Assembly: GCA_013399895.1 (NCBI GenBank) | Contig: VXBA01001856.1 | Location: forward strand, 752,680 to 816,679 | Length of the DNA: 64,000 nucleotides | Direction: 5' to 3' | Source of the DNA: Serilophus lunatus | Lineage: Eukaryota; Chordata; Aves; Passeriformes; Eurylaimidae | Part shown: positions 12,301 through 24,676 of the stretch, piece after piece | Position numbering within the stretch: the first letter of the stretch is position 1 | Layout of the letters: every line of letters starts with the position of its first letter | Notes under the pieces: generated by a model | Database searches by the model: none | What the model saw: only the letters and a program-made list of their open reading frames with translations | Told to the model about the DNA's origin: nothing | Made by a program: the position numbers and the translations under genes

Positions 12301-14397
12301 TTATCAGAGTAATTTCATTTAGTTTTTCATCTCAGCAGAGCAGGCTTGGGGCTCCAGGATTTTGTCGCTGCAGAGTGAGAAAGTGTTTTCTGGTGTAGCA
12401 TGGGAAGTGATTACTTCTCAGTGCTGTGGGAATCCTCAGAAAAACATATTTTTTTTTACATCTGGGGACTGATGGTGGTATGTCTGGTTTCTGTTAAATG
12501 AGATCTTCTATCCTGTCAAAACACAGTCACATCCAGTAGTAAACCCACAGTTTTCTCTGTTTCTCTGTTGCAGTGCCTGGGCCACTGGCCACCCCTTTGG
12601 ATTTGTGCGTGTCGCTGTCTGGTCGCACTGTGACACCTGCCATGCTGTGGGAACTTACCTTATCCTCTGCCATCTGCTCTGGGTTGCACCAAAGATTATC
12701 TAATTGTTAGAGAAAAGTAGAAGTGAATAAACTTTTGGTCTTAAACTGATCTTGAAACACTACTAAACATCTCTATTTCAGGCTTTTTTAACCTTGGTTA
12801 GTTGTGAGCAGAGTGGAAGACAGCGGTGACATTGATGATGAACCACAGTCTTACCCTCTTGTTAAAGGCACTGCACTCTTGATAAATTATGTCCAAACAG
12901 GATTACACTTTTAACTATCTCCTTGTCACCAAGGTTCTCTACTAAATAGTTTGCTGAATATCTATCAGTGTGTGTATGTATAGCTTACATAGACAGAAAG
13001 AATTTTATTTTACTTACCAACTGATCATTGCAAAAATTGCTTTAAATTCACTGCTAGTAGTGTCTATGTACCTTTTGATTCATATTTAACCAGAGATCCA
13101 TATATATGTCTGTATCACAGCCATAGCAGGATGCCAGAGTTACTACTGGAGAGTATTTACTTAGCAGGAGATGAAAAAGTGGAAAAGGGGTTGTTTCTAA
13201 GAGGTGCTGCCAAGACATCTGCAGTCACGAGCTGTGTGAGCTGCACCTTGCACAAGGAATTCAGCCTATCAGATCCATGGTAAGGAAAATAAAAATTACT
13301 CAGTCATTTAACTTTGTGGAACTAGGTGCACCTGCCAAAGGCCACCTAATGACAAGAATTTTACCTCTGAATACTTTGACAGGAGTTTCCAAAAAATCCA
13401 CAATCTGCAGCATGCTTTATTCTTTTCCACTGTTTTCCTTATGTTTACAAAAAAAGCAAAAATCAATCCCACATACTAACAAAAAACATGCTTTACACAA
13501 TACCTGACAAATGGAATATGACTATTTTTCAGTTTTCCCCAGGATTCAAAACGAAGTAAAACAAATGAAGACGTATCTGTCATGCTGGGAGCCCTCCTGG
13601 AAGAAAACAGAATTCAGAGGTGTTTGGTGTGAAGTAACACAGATCAGCAGGATAGCTGAGCACTCAGGGCTGTGCTTTCCCTCAGTGAATAAATTGGTCT
13701 TGGCATATAACAACTGGTGGTTTCACAACGTTTTAAAAGCACTGAGTTTCTGATTTTAATCTAGATGGATGGTACTTTACATGATTACAGTTCTGATGGA
13801 CAGGACAGGGATTAATAGTTTTTTAATGGTTTTCATGATTTATATTATCCTATTTTTTGACTCTATAATCCTAAAAGTAAAAAAATCATTTACAAAGCTG
13901 TATTAGGCCCTTTCCCTCTCTGAAGAGCATGCAGAAGCCTTCATCCCCTGGATGTCCCTTTGGGAGAAGATGAGGGATTACTTGCTGCACCAAGTAAGAG
14001 AGAAGTGGAGGTAACTGAAAACAGACTTGAGGCAAGGGCAGGGCACCTGAGCACATACTCAGGATGACCTGCTTTCAGGTACTGCATTCTACACTGCTGA
14101 GCCCTTGCAGGAGCACAGCCTGGCACACAATGCAGGTGTTAAGAACCAGCTTAGCCAATGCACGTTGTCATTCATTCACACCGTTAGAACAGCACTAGGA
14201 GGGTTTCTCACCAAAATATCACTCAGAGCTACCACTAAAGACTGCCCAGTGGTGATGGAGCCTCAACTACATGGCTGGGACCTGGCGTGCTCCTCTCCAT
14301 TTATCACCAACCTGTTCTGTGAGTTAAACCCCCATAGCCCTCAGTGCTGGTGTGAGCTACCTGGGAGTCACAGACTCACTTCGTGCAACACAGCTGT
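6343..14397. other. Non-coding stretch, no gene recognised
   Basis: This is about 8 kb of AT-rich unique sequence. Open frames are short and resemble no protein I know. A small imperfect tandem duplication (GGGCTAACATTACTT then GGGCTAGCATTACTT) sits at 9132-9161. The one patch that stands out is the homeobox/SOX-motif-rich segment near 6.5 kb, listed separately. No LTR or CR1 wording was found. Confidence 0.6.
6510..6665. promoter_or_regulatory. Enhancer-like patch rich in homeobox, SOX and GATA words
   Basis: The segment packs GCTAATTG, GAACAATAG, GCTAATTACAGATAA and TCATTATGG within about 150 bases. These are TAAT homeodomain cores, an AACAAT SOX core and an AGATAA GATA core. It has a mixed, non-repetitive composition of the sort seen in conserved non-coding elements. 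Such words are common in AT-rich DNA, so without conservation data this is a weak call. Confidence 0.2.
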
Positions 14398-14735
14398 GAG
14401 ACATCACAGAATCACAGACCTGTTTAGTTTGGAAAAGTCCTCTAAGATAAAGTCCAACAGTTAACCCAGTACACCACTAAACCATGTCTCTCAGTGCCAC
14501 ATCTACGTGTCTTTTAAAATACTTCTAGGAGTGGTGATTCCATTACTTCCCTGGGAAGACTATTCCAAAGCTTGACAATCCTTTTGGTAAATAAATTTTC
14601 CTAATATCCAATCTAAATCTCCCCAGATGCAACTACAGGCCATTTCCTCTTGTCTTATTGCCCACTACTTGGGAGAAGAGGCCAACTTGCACTTTGCTGC
14701 AACCTCCTTTCAGGTGATTGCAGAGATCCTTGGCT
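14398..14735 (-). mobile_element. CR1 LINE 3' fragment, reverse orientation
   Basis: On the plus strand it begins with the reversed CR1 tail (atcacagaatcacagacctg), followed by the typical 'tttggaaaagtcctctaagat..aagtccaac' phrase. It continues with 'cccagta..ccactaaaccatgtc', 'attccctgggaagactattccaa' and 'aatctccccagatgcaact'. That order is the reverse complement of the 3' untranslated and terminal ORF2 region of avian CR1. It is 5'-truncated, as nearly all CR1 copies are, and clearly diverged. Confidence 0.85.
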
Positions 14736-14744
14736 TAGTTTAAC

Positions 14745-15035
14745 CAAAAAATGATCATTGCAGTGTGAGCAGGGCTGTAGGCTGAATCCATAACAGGTAA
14801 GAAAAGCATGGACAGAGTGTTGTCATTGCTCAGACAGAAGTGGCAGCTCAATGAGCCAAGAGAATAAATACTGATATGAAAAGGTAAATACTGGTATGAC
14901 AAGGTATAAAACCTGAGGGGGAAAAACATGGTATAAAAAGATGTCAGCTCATCAGTGCAAGGATCAGCAGGGGCTGACCCTTTCTCCGGGGCTGACATCG
15001 GAGCTGCCAGTAAAGCTGTGCAGCACTTCTCACTA
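14745..15035 (+). mobile_element. Possible LTR fragment with TATA boxes and poly(A) signal
   Basis: Next to the CR1 tail lies a promoter-like layout. Two TATAAAA boxes (14905-14911 and 14932-14938) are followed about 70 bases later by CTGCCAGTAAAGCTGTGCAG. That string has the form of an avian retroviral R-region with an AGTAAA poly(A) signal (15009-15014). A 20-bp tandem duplication (14866-14885 and 14886-14905) precedes the first TATA box. Neither TG...CA ends nor a target duplication could be fixed, so the boundaries are approximate. It may be an ERV LTR remnant or a chance resemblance. Confidence 0.35.
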
Positions 15036-15545
15036 AGGATAGTAGAATAGAAATGTATTAATGCTTAGCCTAGTAAGTTATAAATCCTGGCCTTTTGCTC
15101 TGTGTATTAGACAACAGATAATTGTTCTCTTAAGTAGACATAGCCCACTTAGCATCTCTTCTCACAGCTGTAGATTATGAACTAGATGTGACCTACTAGG
15201 AAAGATTTATCACAGTGTTGAATACAAAAGTGCTTTTATTGGACTTTCAAATAAGTCTGAAATTACTGTAAATAGTGATTTTCAAGAACACTGGTCTGTA
15301 AACTGCAGAACTGTACCCTCAGACACAGAATTATGTACCCCAGTAGTTGTCACCTGCCAGAAGGTTCAGAGAAATCCTTGTACAGGTAACCACCGGATAA
15401 TTTTCTGTCCAGAAACTTTTCTTATTTTCTTATTTTAATTCTCCATGGAATTAAACACTTGGTTTTGAATCAGAATTAAGAAAAACCAAGACCAGCCTCT
15501 AAGGATGACCAATTGCAAGAAACCAAATTACGTATGTGGTGGTGT

Positions 15546-15571
15546 CAACCTCTCTCAGCTGAGAGAGGTTG
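15546..15571. repeat. 26-bp perfect palindrome
   Basis: CAACCTCTCTCAG is followed immediately by its exact reverse complement, giving a spacer-free perfect palindrome centred on CAGCTG. With one bulged base on the right (15572), pairing continues through GTG (left) and CAC-type bases (right). The arms are purine/pyrimidine asymmetric and could form a cruciform. By chance a 26-bp perfect palindrome is expected about once per thousand windows of this size. Confidence 0.9.
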
Positions 15572-16245
15572 CACATGGTGTTTGTCTTTTGATAATGTGA
15601 GGTAAAATATCCTTGCTTAAAATATTGCAGAAGGTTACAGTGCATCAGTGAAGACGGTCAGTAAAATTGTTTTATTCCCCACTGCAGTGGATTTCATTGC
15701 TACACAGCCAGCCTTCGTGCCTGGGCTGCAGGGCAACCATTTCCAGCTGACAGTGGCAACTTCTCAAAACAGGATGCTGAAAGCGCTGACAAAGAGCCTA
15801 TACTCTCTTTTGAAACCTCCAGCCCTTTGCCTCAAAGGAATGGCTCTGATTTTAAACAGTCTTTCCCATGCATTTTAAAGAAGTATGTAAGGCAGTTGCA
15901 CTGATAGAAATACTGGATGCCTTTCTTCTCACCTTCAATCAGTGCTGGGCTTGAAATGTCCGTAAGAGTCATATAGAGCCTTGCTGCTGATGTTTGTGTT
16001 CTTTTACCCTTGTCCAGATCTGAGCAAGCTGGCTTTACTATGATTTCCATGTGGTTTGTACAAGGAGTTAGATACTTAATTGTATCTTAAATTTTAAACT
16101 TTCATTAACTTTAAACATACTTGAATAGTGCATTTGTGCAGCATCTCCATAAAATAGCTTATTATTTCTAATCTTCCATGGTACACCTGCCTCAAAAGCT
16201 TCTGTCCCTGGACTTCAAAGGACATGCTTCAAAGACAGAGAACTG

Positions 16246-16260
16246 AAAAAAAAAAAAAAA
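16246..16260 (+). repeat. Poly(A) run of 15
   Basis: An uninterrupted A(15) mononucleotide run. I find no body or target duplication that would make it the tail of a retrocopy. Confidence 0.85.
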
Positions 16261-16391
16261 GTCTGACATTAGAAGTTTTATCCTGAAGAATATGGTTTAC
16301 TGCGAAGCTCCAGTAATGGTTTGGAAAATGCTTTATAGATCAGTCTCTATGATCTTTCCAAGGTCATGAAGTTATCTTGAAAGAAAAGAGC

Positions 16392-16765
16392 AGAGAGTCA
16401 CAGAATTTGCTGAGTTGGAAGGGACCCATAAGTACCATCGAGTCCAACTTTTGACCCTGCACAGGGCCACCCCAAAGAGTCACACCATGTGCCTCAGAGT
16501 ATTGTCCAAATGCTTCTTGAACTCTGTAAGGTTTCGTGTAGTGACCCCTTCCACAGTAAGCCTGTTACAATGCCCAACCACCCTCTGAGTGACAATCCTT
16601 TTTCTAATACCCAGCCTAAACCTCCCCTGACACAACTTCAGGACATTCCTTCATATCCTATCACTGTCACAGAGAAGGGAAGGGGATGAGGAGAAACTGG
16701 TTAGTATCCTTAGGGGGCTGAGTCCCTTCACTTTTTCAGGCTCTTCAACCTGCTGAAGTTTGAAC
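16392..16765 (-). mobile_element. CR1 LINE 3' fragment, reverse orientation
   Basis: It opens with 'gagtcacagaatttgctgagttggaagggacccataag', then 'atcgagtccaactt', then 'ctgcacagggccaccccaaagagtcacaccatgtgcctcagagtattgtccaaatgcttcttgaactctg' in pieces. This is the reverse complement of a CR1 subfamily 3' end whose forward form reads 'tttggacaa..ctctcaggcacatggtg'. The forward copy at 47658 belongs to the same or a close subfamily. The last ~80 bases are more diverged and the right boundary is approximate. Confidence 0.85.
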
Positions 16766-19700
16766 TTTTTCTTGGAATATGTGCTGGCTTCAGATGTTCC
16801 TTTCCAAAGTCAAGATAGAAAGTATCTATACTCTGGATGCATATATCTGAGGTACCACACTGTAAAAAGGCACCCTCTTTTCACATGATAAGGACATGAG
16901 GATGCCTCTATTGACCCATTTAGCTCAGCATCTTGATGCCAGTAGCTGTTGATAGCAGAAGATAAGGAAAGATTATAGGAATGGGGCAGGCATAAATTGC
17001 CTGCTCCTGTGATGTGCTCTCCTGCCTTCCAGCACTCTGCAGTTTTGGAACTTACTGACCCAGAGATGTTTTCCATGTGATCAGCCGACATTATGAGATA
17101 TGCCTTCCAGGTACTGGTCTCACTGAACTTTGCTCTTTAGGCATCCAATCTTGTGACACAGTCATATCATGTTGAAGAAAAACTCAACACCTACATTGTA
17201 TGTTCTGAATCTGTCACCTTATAGTACAAGAATAGGGGGAATTAATGAAGCTAAGATGACTAGTGAGGAAAAAAATTATCTATCTACATGATCTGTCTGA
17301 TTTTGTGGACTTTAAGAAATGCTTTTCCAGATTGATGACCTCCTGTTTATTTAATTCCTACTTGTGCTGAGGCCTTTCCACACATCTGGACACCAATCAC
17401 AATATGCCACCTTCTTTCTACTGACTATCTAGTAAACTTAAAGGAGTAACTCAAATCTTTATTCTAAAGCTGGAAAATTATGCTTACTTCCTGTGTCCTC
17501 AAACACCTGTGAAATTTTCTGGTTTTAACTTTTATGGCCAGGCAGCTGTTCGGTGTTGTACTGTTGTGTCTTGTATATGTTTAACGGTCCTTTGCTCACA
17601 GCTACCTCTTGTGTTCCACACACTTATTCTTTTGCTGGATGAAAACCAGTAACTCCTTTAGATCAAACAAGAGAACCTTTAATTTTATATGTAGTATTGC
17701 ACTACATACATTAGCATTTGCATATGCATTCCATGCATAGTATGTGCTATACAATATTATAATATAACAATACTGTGTACAGTATTATACATTTGTCTTT
17801 TCAGGGCTAGTGACAAACTTTTCTCTTTATTGCCTGTAAGATTAAAGAAACCTGGTTCAAAAAGATTTATGATGAAGGGAAGAATAGGGGTCAACTTTTT
17901 TTCAGTGCTCCAGCTTTCATTCATATAATGAAAAATTTAACTATTATTTCTGGATTCTTGGCCTAGCATGATATGAAGATCAGTGCTCAGATTAAGAGGT
18001 TATTTTTTCTTTTTCTGCAGGAGCTGAAAGCCCTGGGTTTCATCCCCACTGCATGATTAAATGACCTAGTGATTTTCTTCTACATATTAACTTTTTCCAA
18101 CACATAGTATTTATACCTTTAGTCCAGGAACCATCTCTGACTCTCATGAAAGACAAGTCAATTCCCAAAAATAAATAGAAAAGGGTTTACCCACTACAAA
18201 TTTTTCAGTCACATCCATTTCTTATACAGATTTAAATTGTAACCTGGTATTTAACCAATCTTTCTATTAACCAACCCTTTCATTTTATATCAATGAAGCA
18301 ATTATTTTAACTAATAAAGATAATGGATTATGATAAAATAAAGGACAACTAGAAGAAGCAAGCCATCTATACATATAATAAAGTAGCACAGAGAACATCA
18401 ATTTTTTCAGTTGTGAGAACATGGACTGTGTCACTGCAGAAACAGTTAAATGTTACCCAGAGAGATAAGAGGACTAAAAAGAGTTTTAATGGGTTACATG
18501 CCCTTAATTCCTTCCTCTTACTGTTTCTTTGTCCTAAAACAAACCTGAGAGTATGTCTTCAGATCATCAGGTTAATGAAAGCTGTGTGTATTGGGAAGGT
18601 CAAATAAGACCTTTGGTTAAAGAAGTTTCAACACCAAAGCCTGAAGCAATTTGAATTTTTCTTATGCTTCTGATTCCTAATGCATCCACTAAAGAGGCAA
18701 TTTGACAAACATAAAGCGCTTGAGGCTTTTTGTCCACAGTTGTCAACTGTTTTTTATTCAGTAAAAGCCCAGCGGAAAGGGCTTAAAAGAGTCATTTTTT
18801 TAACACAGAATTTGGAATTAATATACACAGATCTGTACCCAGTGGTGCTTTTAGCATTCTTCTTTAGAACTGTAAATCCCTCATATGAGGAATGTGGAAC
18901 CTACATGTGGGAGCTCATCCATCTGCCCCTATTGCTCCTGCTTTTAGAGCAGCTTCTCTGTAGCAGTCATTAGGGGCGTGAAAAGGTTTTTCAAACCTTT
19001 GTGAGACATTCTTACTACTACTTTTTGTAGTACTCAGTGCATACACTATTTTTATTCATCTATTTTTAATTTTTATTTTAAAACTTAAATAGAATTATCT
19101 ACCAACACGCAAGGGAAAAAACCCTCAAACTATAGCTCTACAAACATCATTTAAATCAGTCAATTTACAGAACAATAGCAGGAAGGAAATAATTCAGTGT
19201 TTTGTTTGCTGATTCTTTTTTCTAAAATCTTTGTTCCCTCATTCCATTCATGCAGACAATAAGTATATGTAAGAGCTGGTCTGTCAAGTAAGACCAGTGG
19301 TTCACTAAATATACTTTCTCTTCTTCCAGTGAAAAATGCCATATGCTGGCATGAAACTCTGTGACAGATAATTATGGAATTTTAGTATGTTTTTTTGTTG
19401 TGAGTGGTTTTGTTTTTTTGATATTTTTTTGGTTAGTTGGTTTGTTTTTTCTGGAATAGCCAGCTGCCAGGGAAATACCAATTTACTTGCATACTTTGAT
19501 GGTATCTATGGAAATGTCCACAGATTCCCAAGGGGCCCAAGGCAAAATGGAAACTGTGGAGAGTCTGCAGAAGTTAGATATCTGCAGGAAATGGATGGGT
19601 CTCAGAGACCTCAGAGCAATTGCTTTCTGGATATAGTCTATTCTAACTCAGGTCGATATTTAAAAGATAGATTATTACATTTAGGAACAATGATTTCCAC

Positions 19701-20916
19701 AGTATGACCTGATTTTTGGTTGTTTAAAATTATTTATTTTTGTTGCTGTTTAATGCAAAAACCTTATCTGCCTCTGCTGACTCTCACGGATACAGGATGG
19801 GCTTCGGTTGAGGCATCTGGATCCCCACTCATATTGGCTTCTAAAAACTTTTCAAGAGGCAATTGGCTGCATTTTAATCCCAGTCAAACCTTACCTCAGC
19901 AGTGAGACGTGAGATCTTGGGGAATGGGCTGGCTTGGGAGGAGCCTGTGATGCGTCCCAGGGTTTCTGGGCACAGAAATTTTCTGTGGAAAGAAAACCAA
20001 AAAAAAACTAGTCCTTGGAGAGTAAAGCCAATTATCACCAGTTAAACTTATTTTTCCAAAACAGATCAGCAGGACTTAAAGAGGTGTTAGAAAGGTAATA
20101 AAAAACACTGCTAGGAAAAAAAGAGCGGTATCTCTTGATCATTATAGTTATTGATCTCTTACATAGAATTTAACATGCAAAAAGTGACCGGACTTTTAAG
20201 AAAAAAACCACTGGTTAGTCCAGCTGATTTACAAAACCCCTTTAACTACTAAATTCATATCCTTAAAAAAAGGTTTGACCTTGCTGCTTCTTGGATTACT
20301 AATGATTCATTTTCATTTTGTTGTTTTCCAAATGAAATTAATTTTGCAAGAGCAAATAGCTAAAACTTTCAGATTACCTGTCTCTAGTATGACTAGTTGA
20401 TATCATGTTGTATCAACAGATGATAAAATCATTATATTTAAAAAAATGCCAGCAAAAATCAAGAAGTGCAGTAACAAAGGAGTTTATTTTGTAAAAAGAA
20501 ATGAGCAAAATAAACTGGCTTGATCTCTAGATTTTCTCCTTGGAGGCACTTATTTAAGATTTTTTGCTAGCAAGAACTATTCCAAAGATTGTGATTGTCT
20601 GTTAACATCAGATTTTTCCTACATGGTAGCTCATTACACTTACTTAAAAAGCGTGCACCAGGATTTATTCCCATTGAAATGTGTCCTAATTTCTAGGCTT
20701 TTTTTCCTATGACGTCTTTTTGTTTCTTTTTTTTTTTTTCTTTCATGATTCTGATCATATTATACAATCTCCTGGTGTCTTCTCACAGTGGCATGTACTC
20801 TCTATGTTTAAAGAGCATTCTCCTTTTCTATCCTTCCATAGTTAATGAAATCAGATTCTGAAAAATCCCTCTTCATTATCACTATAGAGTACATGTTCCC
20901 AGCCTCTTCTACACCT
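16766..20916. other. Non-coding stretch, no gene recognised
   Basis: AT-rich unique sequence. Minor structure includes a short hairpin (AAAGGTTT, 3-base loop, AAACCTTT) at 18982-19000, a T/G-rich tract at 19389-19450 and a T(13) run at 20727-20739. No homology is recognised in the open frames. Confidence 0.6.
19389..19450. repeat. T-rich tract with GGTT units
   Basis: Runs of T(6-7) are separated by G and GG, ending in TTTGGTTAGTTGGTTTG. It shares the wording TTTGGTTAGTTGGTT with the GGTT repeat at 59961-59993. This is low-complexity sequence with no clear function. Confidence 0.6.
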
Positions 20917-21110
20917 CAACTTGTTGTAGACCCAGTTAGAAATACATTTTGAAGATGTGCTTGTGAGAATGCTCTGTAAAGCAATGTCAAAAGCCTTATT
21001 ACAGACACCACACAGGGTATCATCTGCTTATCTTTCATTCACAGAGATGCAGCAGGAAGTTTGAAAAGTCTGACATTATTTGTTCTTGCCAAGTCCATGC
21101 TGGCTGTCAC
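20917..21110 (-). mobile_element. Decayed CR1 LINE reverse-transcriptase fragment
   Basis: On the minus strand 'gacagccagcatggacttggcaag' reads DSQHGLGK, matching the conserved SQHGF-K motif of CR1 reverse transcriptase. Further on, the minus strand around 20966-21014 reads C-N-KAFDIALQSIL, matching the CR1 DFSKAFDTVSHSIL palm motif. The order and spacing are right for CR1 ORF2, but stops and frameshifts lie between the motifs, so it is an old inactive relic. It lacks the usual 3' tail, so it is an internal piece and older than the other copies here. Neighbouring sequence to about 21240 may belong but is not recognisable. Confidence 0.6.
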
Positions 21111-22984
21111 TAGGCACTACCTCCAGCTCTGATCATTCTCCCTTCTGCTCTGACTCTTAGGCAGTTGATATCGCCTCTGCAGCTTTTCTTCCAGCACTCT
21201 GAGGTCCTTTCCACTTTTTGCTGCCTGTGGAATCAGATATCATTCCCTTGATTTGTCATCTTGACACTTTGATTTGAATTTTCCTCCCATTTTCCAGAAT
21301 ATTTTAATGTTTTTCTGTCAATTGAGAAAATTCATACAAAAGGTTTCATTCTTTGCCTCTAATTATATTCCACCTCTCTGATTATTCTTTCAGTTTTTCT
21401 CTCACTGCTGTGTCGATGTTTTCCCCTCTGCTTCTAATCCTTCAGACCACCCTCTGATTTTTCTTCTTTCTCCTCTTCCAAGAACCCCCACAGCTATTTC
21501 TATGTTCTTTAAAATCCGTCCTTAACTTGCCATTCTTGCCAATTCAAAACAACAAACAAAACATTTCTTTCACCTCATCTGCATCACATTACCCTCCACC
21601 GCTGAAAACTAACAGATAAAAACCTTTTAAATATCTTTGTCACTTTGTCAGAAATGAAGAGGAAAGATTAAGCCACTTTTACTGATTTAATTGAGGACCC
21701 ATGAGCACCATGGTAATCCAGGATTAGATTCTCATAGTTATTTTTTAAAGCATGCATAATAATATTCCAATTTGCTAGTTTGACAGACCACAGCAACATA
21801 GTCATAACTTTTTACAAATTGCCAGTAATCCCAAGGATTCTGCCTTCTAAATAAGGCCATTCTGAGTTTCCAGCTTTTATAAAGTAATTATGTTTTGTAC
21901 TTGATTTACAATGAAAATGGATGAATTCAGTCTAAAGAAATAAGCTTTTCAAAGGAAATCAGATGGAGGGAAAGTAGCTTTGCAATCTGAGAATTCACAC
22001 AAAGCAGGCAGCTGATCTTGCCTACACACACTACTAAAAGGAAAGGTCTAATTACACTTTGCCCTTTGAAACCAAATAATTCTCCTTTGTTGAAAAATGA
22101 CATAATTTTTCTGAAACTGCTGACATGAGGCACAATGTGCAGCAGTTGCCATCCTCTCACCTTCAATCCAAAATTAATAAAATACAATAGGATTTCAGTT
22201 TAATTTTTAATGTCAGAACTTCAGCATTTTCCTTTGTAGCATTGCATAAGGGGAGGGGTTTAGAGAAAGATCAGGCCAGGCAAACTAATGAAAATTGAAG
22301 GGCTTCTTTAATCCCCTACACCATGGTAATTAACTCAGAGCAACAGCATTTATACTTCAAAAGTATCATTTGAAGAATTTGCAAATGGTATTTTTTAAAT
22401 CTGACAGATGATCTCAAGAGGTAAATCCACTTAAATCATTTTCTTTTCAAATAAATGTCATTCTCCCTATTCAAAGCAACATCCTGCACTCACTTATGAA
22501 CATTTCCTCTAACAATCCAAAAAGCACTTAAGTTGACTGACTGCATCAGTGGTGCAAGTCATTGCTGGGTATGTAGGAGATACTCATATGTTCTGAAAGG
22601 AAGGTTTCTCACAGGTAAGACATATAGTTGTATTCTTCAGATTTTTTGAATGGGAAACAGGTGAGGATGTGTGACCTTGTTCCAATCTTTGGACAGGGAA
22701 AACCTGTGAACAGGTCTAAGAAACCTGTAGGTAGTAAGACCTAGCAGCGTATTCATGAAGGATGAAAGAGGATCTAGGTAATTTCATCCAGGACAATTTT
22801 GTAAATCTTATCTAACTCTAAGAATTCTAATAATTCCAATAATTCCACTTAAAATGCACTTTTTTATCTCAAGCATAGTGACATATCTATCACTTTCTAT
22901 CACTTGCCAGTCAGACTGATTCTTTCTACATTCATATTTGGCAGGCACTGCCTTATTCCTGATAATGTTTCTAATATGCAGTTT
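21111..22984. other. Non-coding stretch, no gene recognised
   Basis: The first part (21250-21600) is pyrimidine-rich on the plus strand, possibly continuing the decayed CR1. The remainder is unremarkable AT-rich sequence. Confidence 0.55.
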
Positions 22985-23142
22985 TATTAAGGTTGGAAAA
23001 GATCTCCAAGAACATCAAGTCCAACTGTTAACTCAGCACCGCCATGTTTACCATGAAACCATACCTACAGGTACCATGTCCACGCACCTTTTGAACACTT
23101 CCAGGGATGATGATTTCATCACTTCCCTGGGCAACCTTGATC
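22985..23142 (-). mobile_element. CR1 LINE 3' fragment, reverse orientation
   Basis: 'aaggttggaaaagatctccaagaacatcaagtccaact' is followed by 'actcagcaccgccatgtttacc', 'ccatgtccacgcacctttt' and 'cacttccctgggcaacct'. In this order they are the reverse complement of the CR1 3' end. The terminal octamer repeats are missing on the left. It stops abruptly at a (TG)n tract. Confidence 0.8.
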
Positions 23143-23143
23143 T

Positions 23144-23156
23144 TGTGTGTGTGTGT
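23144..23156. repeat. Short (TG)n microsatellite
   Basis: Thirteen bases of alternating TG immediately follow the CR1 fragment and lead into a G-rich stretch. Confidence 0.7.
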
Positions 23157-24660
23157 AGGAGTGTGGGGGGTTGTTTGTCTTTTTTCATTTGTCTTACTGC
23201 TATGTACTCTGAGAGTTGTTATCTCATATTCCTACCCCCTTTCTAGTAACCCACAGGATGAAGGCAAACCTCCTGGTGCTTGAGTCCTCTCCTTACACTT
23301 GGGTTCTTCACCAAACATAGACTTGCATTCTGCATTTATTCTTATGTTTCAGTTTAAAGCAGCCTGAATGGCAGAGTCAGCCTGTTCCTGCAAACGGGCT
23401 GCTTCTGAGCTAACTGAAAAGCAATCAGGAGTACATTGTTTGAAAAAGTCTAAGCTTTAAAATGTCTCCTTGGTCTGTTACAGTCAGAGCATCAAACAGC
23501 TGCACAGCATTAACACAAGTAGATTGCTTGAATTTATATTCTGATAAGAAAAATTCAGTTCCTTCCCTGTCTGCCAGATTTATCAGTCGTGAATGACAAA
23601 GTGAATGGAAAAATATGAAAAGACAGAGAAATGCAGAGATTTGTCCATGATTTGACCAAATTATCCCACGGCGAGACTCACTCCATCCGTACAGGAGAGA
23701 TTTGTTCTGGCAATGCACCCACTACCTAGAGACTCTACGAGGGCTCTTCAAGGAAGGAGCCGCTGTTACTTCTAAGCCCTGTGCAAAATATAAGTTCCAA
23801 CACCATATGTAAGCATCTCAGGCAAGTCTACAAAAAAGATCAGTGCACTTGCTGAAATGAAAAGCATTTCTCTAACTGTTCACATGTTACATTCCCAAAG
23901 AGGCAGCATGTTACTTAAGTTTCCTAGTTCCGAATGGGAAAACTTTTGGCATGAAATTTCCTAGTTTCCAAAAGTTTGATAGCTTCAAAGTCTACATGTG
24001 CTTTGGTCATACTCAGAACAGTATGTCTCAATAGTTCTGAGCAATTAGGCACGTAGCTGATCCCAAAGTTCTGAAAATATCCAGAAACCTTTCTGAGGTC
24101 AGATTTGGAAGTCCTGCTCTGAAAACCCCGACCTAGCTGGACTTGTGCAGTGCTCAGCTGTTGAGAAAGGATGGACATGCTGCAGGATAGGAGGTGAAGG
24201 AGAAATTATTTGCCAGGACATCTCAACCCAACTTTTCTAACTGATAGTCCTAATTCACCAGGATGAAAGATAAACTGGGTGGGAGGAGTGCTTTTATGCA
24301 TGTTGAAAATAAATATGCATCATGCATATGATTAAGAAAAAGGGGAAAGAGAGAAAAGTATTTTCACCCTCATGGTTCATCCGAGACCAAGGGCATCTGC
24401 TATTCAGTCCCTGCTCCTAAGAATATGTACACAATCTCTTTCAAGATCTGATGTTCTGGCTTGTAATAAAATGTGTTTTTAAACTCAAGAAGTGTTGGAC
24501 TACACAGTAAATGTGCACTTAAAATTGCTGCTTTTGGGATGTGATCATTTTTAAAGAAGATAACATCTGTTTGAAAGCTGAACAAAAATTGAGCTCATGC
24601 ATTTTTGGGAACTTATTAAGTAACATAAGACAGATTGTCTTCCTTTCATACAAAACTTAC

Positions 24661-24676
24661 TTTTTTTTTTTTTTTT
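24661..24676. repeat. Poly(T) run of 16
   Basis: An uninterrupted T(16) run. No retrocopy body was identified on either side. Confidence 0.85.

Larger units (their letters stand above)
15036..16391. other. Non-coding stretch containing a palindrome and an A-tract
   Basis: No gene is recognised. The stretch contains the 26-bp palindrome at 15546-15571 and an uninterrupted A(15) run at 16246-16260. Confidence 0.6.

Noticed and set aside
12659..12699. 41-base minus-strand exon-like segment with a perfect AAG|GTAAGT donor and a TTAG acceptor
   Set aside because: Good donor strings occur by chance, the acceptor is weak, and no partner exon or homology is visible.
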